A stretch of DNA of 7,680 bases, taken from positions 1 through 7,680 of the forward strand of contig JAPHRB010000008.1 of assembly GCA_026197015.1 (NCBI GenBank), in the 5' to 3' direction. Source of the DNA: Gammaproteobacteria bacterium (GTDB lineage Bacteria; Pseudomonadota; Gammaproteobacteria; SZUA-229). Under the pieces are notes generated by a model. The model did no database searches and had not been told where the DNA came from. It saw only the letters and a program-made list of their open reading frames with translations. The translations under genes and the position numbers were made by a program. Shown piece by piece: positions 5,968-7,680 of this stretch (position 1 is its first letter; each line of letters opens with the position of its first letter).

Positions 5968-6524
5968 AATTGCTAATAATAACCACATTCATGTTGTTTT
6001 TACAGGCTTGTTCGTTTACGCCAGACAAACCAATGCCTCTCGCAAAGAGTGTCGACCTAAATAGGTTTATGGGTGACTGGTATGTAATAGCTAACATTCC
6101 TACTTTTATAGAAAAGGGTGCTCACAACGCTATTGAATCATATGCCTTAAATGAAGATGGCAGTATTGCAACTACCTTTAGATTTAATCAGGATTCATTT
6201 GATGGTGAATTGAAAACATATAAACCGACTGGTTTTGTGAGTGATCATAATAATAGTGAATGGGGTATGCAGTTTATCTGGCCCATTAAGGCTGAATTTC
6301 TTATTGCTTATCTCAGTGATGACTATCAACACACTATTATTGCACGCTCAGCACGTGACTATCTCTGGGTGATGAGTCGGTCACCAGATATAGATGATGA
6401 TCTTTATCAATCATTAGTACAGCGCTCTGTTGATATGGGTTATTCACGTGATCAGATACAAAAAGTGCCACATCAAAGCTCATCTTTAAAAAATAAACCC
6501 GCGATTCCCAGAGAGGCTGAATAA
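5964..6524 (+). CDS. blc: Blc-type outer-membrane lipocalin lipoprotein
   Basis: The 186-residue protein has a lipoprotein signal ending in the lipobox LQAC, with the acylated cysteine at residue 16. The following serine gives no inner-membrane retention, so it should be sorted to the outer membrane. The lipocalin fold is marked by RFMGDWYVIANIP (34-46, with the G-x-W motif), a central glycine- and tryptophan-containing strand (EWGMQFIWP, 99-107) and HTIIARSARDYLWVMSRSP (123-141), closely matching the end of E. coli Blc. A C-terminal extension of about 15 polar residues follows the barrel. Blc-type lipocalins bind fatty acids and lysophospholipids and are induced by envelope stress. Here a role in moving or sequestering damaged or modified acyl chains made by the neighbouring enzymes is inferred. 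AGGAG (5951-5955) is the ribosome binding site; the stop TAA shares its last base with the next ATG. Confidence 0.93.
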   Translation: MKLLIITTFMLFLQACSFTPDKPMPLAKSVDLNRFMGDWYVIANIPTFIEKGAHNAIESYALNEDGSIATTFRFNQDSFDGELKTYKPTGFVSDHNNSEWGMQFIWPIKAEFLIAYLSDDYQHTIIARSARDYLWVMSRSPDIDDDLYQSLVQRSVDMGYSRDQIQKVPHQSSSLKNKPAIPREAE

Positions 6525-7680
6525 TGAAAATAGCTATTATAGGCAGTGGTATTTCAGGTAACGTACTAGCTTATCACCTGAATAAAGAACACGATATTTC
6601 TGTATTTGAAGCCAATGATTACATTGGCGGTCATACCCATACTCATGATGTTGAAGTGCAGGGACAACAATATGCAGTGGATACAGGTTTCATTGTTCAC
6701 AATAATATGACTTATCCTCATTTTATAAGTTTACTTGAGGAGCTAGGTGTAGAAAGACAAAAGTCGACTATGAGTTTCAGTGTGAAATGTGAAAAAAGCG
6801 GGCTTGAATATAACGGCAATAATCTTAATTCATTATTTGCACAACGTAGAAATTTATTACGTCCATCGTTTTATAAAATGATAGGTGATATTTTACGATT
6901 TAATAAAGAGTCAATTAGTTTACTTGAAACACCTGAGAATGATATTAGTCTTGGGGGTTATCTGCAGCAGCATGGTTATTCTTCGCAGTTTATTGAGCAT
7001 TATATTATTCCTATGGGCTCTGCTATCTGGTCTTCAAGTTATGAGCAGATGCTGAAGTTTTCTGCTCACTTCTTTATACGTTTTTTTCATAATCATGGTC
7101 TGCTTAATGTAACTGATAGACCAGAATGGTATGTTATTAAGGGCGGGTCAAGTGCCTATCTTGATAAATTAACAGAAGGTTATCGTAATAAAATTAGACT
7201 TAACACGCCAGTTAGAGAGGTTAAGAGATTTGAAAACCATATCGAAATTACCACTGACACTATGTCAGCTGAAAAATTTGATTATGTTTTCTTTGCCTGT
7301 CACAGCGATCAGGCACTTAAAATGCTTGATCAGGCTGATGCATTTGAAACGCAAATATTGTCATCTTTTCCTTATCAAAGTAATGATGTGGTTTTGCATA
7401 CAGATACAGCTTTACTTCCCAAACGGAAACTGGCCTGGGCATCCTGGAACTATCATCGGCTAGAGAGCCAAAGCAGACCAGTAGCGGTAACTTACAATAT
7501 GAATATATTACAGGGTATTGATTGCCCTGAAACATTCTGCGTGACCCTCAATCATTCTGATGTTATTGATGAATCAAAAATTATTAAACGTCTTAATTAT
7601 ATGCACCCGGTTTTTACACAAGACACACTGGATGCACAAAAACAGCATTCTAGTTTAAATGGCTTGAACCGGTGTTTCTA
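6524..7680 (+). CDS. FAD-dependent oxidoreductase, COG2907 type (3' end outside)
   Basis: The open frame runs from the ATG at 6524 to the window edge, giving 385 codons without a stop; the protein is cut at the right end. The N-terminus has a classical dinucleotide-binding fold: IIGSGISGNVLAYHL with GxGxxG at residues 7-12, and an acidic residue closing the second strand (VFEA, E29) for the FAD ribose. GGHTHTHDVEV (35-45) and VDTGFIVHN (52-60) are typical of this amine-oxidase-like family, as are WYVIKGGSSAYLDKL (about 202-216) and the end NRCF, just before the usual C-G-A-Y-W block. Members sit beside photolyase, DUF1365 and Cfa-like genes. They are thought to oxidise or desaturate acyl chains, possibly in furan fatty acid synthesis; this is inference. 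GAGAGG (6511-6516) precedes the start, which overlaps the lipocalin stop by one base. Confidence 0.93.
   Translation, partial: MKIAIIGSGISGNVLAYHLNKEHDISVFEANDYIGGHTHTHDVEVQGQQYAVDTGFIVHNNMTYPHFISLLEELGVERQKSTMSFSVKCEKSGLEYNGNNLNSLFAQRRNLLRPSFYKMIGDILRFNKESISLLETPENDISLGGYLQQHGYSSQFIEHYIIPMGSAIWSSSYEQMLKFSAHFFIRFFHNHGLLNVTDRPEWYVIKGGSSAYLDKLTEGYRNKIRLNTPVREVKRFENHIEITTDTMSAEKFDYVFFACHSDQALKMLDQADAFETQILSSFPYQSNDVVLHTDTALLPKRKLAWASWNYHRLESQSRPVAVTYNMNILQGIDCPETFCVTLNHSDVIDESKIIKRLNYMHPVFTQDTLDAQKQHSSLNGLNRCF

Noticed and set aside
7230..7463. Plus-strand 77-codon frame inside the FAD oxidoreductase gene
   Set aside because: It is out of frame with an uninterrupted, recognisable oxidoreductase sequence, so it is a shadow. 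There is no sign of a frameshift in the real gene.

Overview
The window is AT-rich bacterial DNA. It carries one long, tightly packed run of plus-strand genes that starts near the left edge and continues past the right edge. Protein types such as the ferrochelatase motif CPGFSIDCLETLEE, the Blc-like lipocalin and the COG2907/DUF1295/DUF2878 neighbourhood suggest a gammaproteobacterium, probably aquatic. That placement is inference. No mobile element, RNA gene, CRISPR array or convincing terminator was found.

Layout. Positions 1-75 hold a regular array of TGTACA/TGTATA hexamers overlapping promoter-like sequence, probably the operator of the operon. The array looks cut by the left edge. Next come hemH (ferrochelatase, about 165-1322) and rudS (DUF523-DUF1722 tRNA 4-thiouridine desulfidase type, 1324-2340), which are translationally coupled. 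A 110-base gap with a tiny ORF of doubtful status follows, then a PsiE-family membrane protein (2451-2843). A Cfa-like SAM methyltransferase (2907-3950), DUF2878 (3954-4496), DUF1295 (4493-5275), an exported DUF6134-like protein (5272-5967), a Blc-type lipocalin lipoprotein (5964-6524) and a COG2907-type FAD oxidoreductase (6524 to beyond 7680) complete the run. The last five genes overlap by 1-4 bases or are 3 bases apart.

Interpretation. Cfa-like methyltransferase, COG2907 FAD protein, DUF1295 and lipocalin genes are known companions of photolyase genes in light/B12-controlled (LitR/CarH, MerR family) or singlet-oxygen-controlled (RpoE-ChrR) regulons. Here they sit behind two enzymes that remove photosensitisers. 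Ferrochelatase consumes protoporphyrin IX. RudS-type enzymes remove near-UV-absorbing 4-thiouridine from tRNA. The most economical reading is a light or photo-oxidative stress operon: its first half removes photosensitisers, and its second half modifies or repairs membrane lipids through several families of unknown function. No photolyase or regulator gene lies inside the window; both would be expected just outside it.
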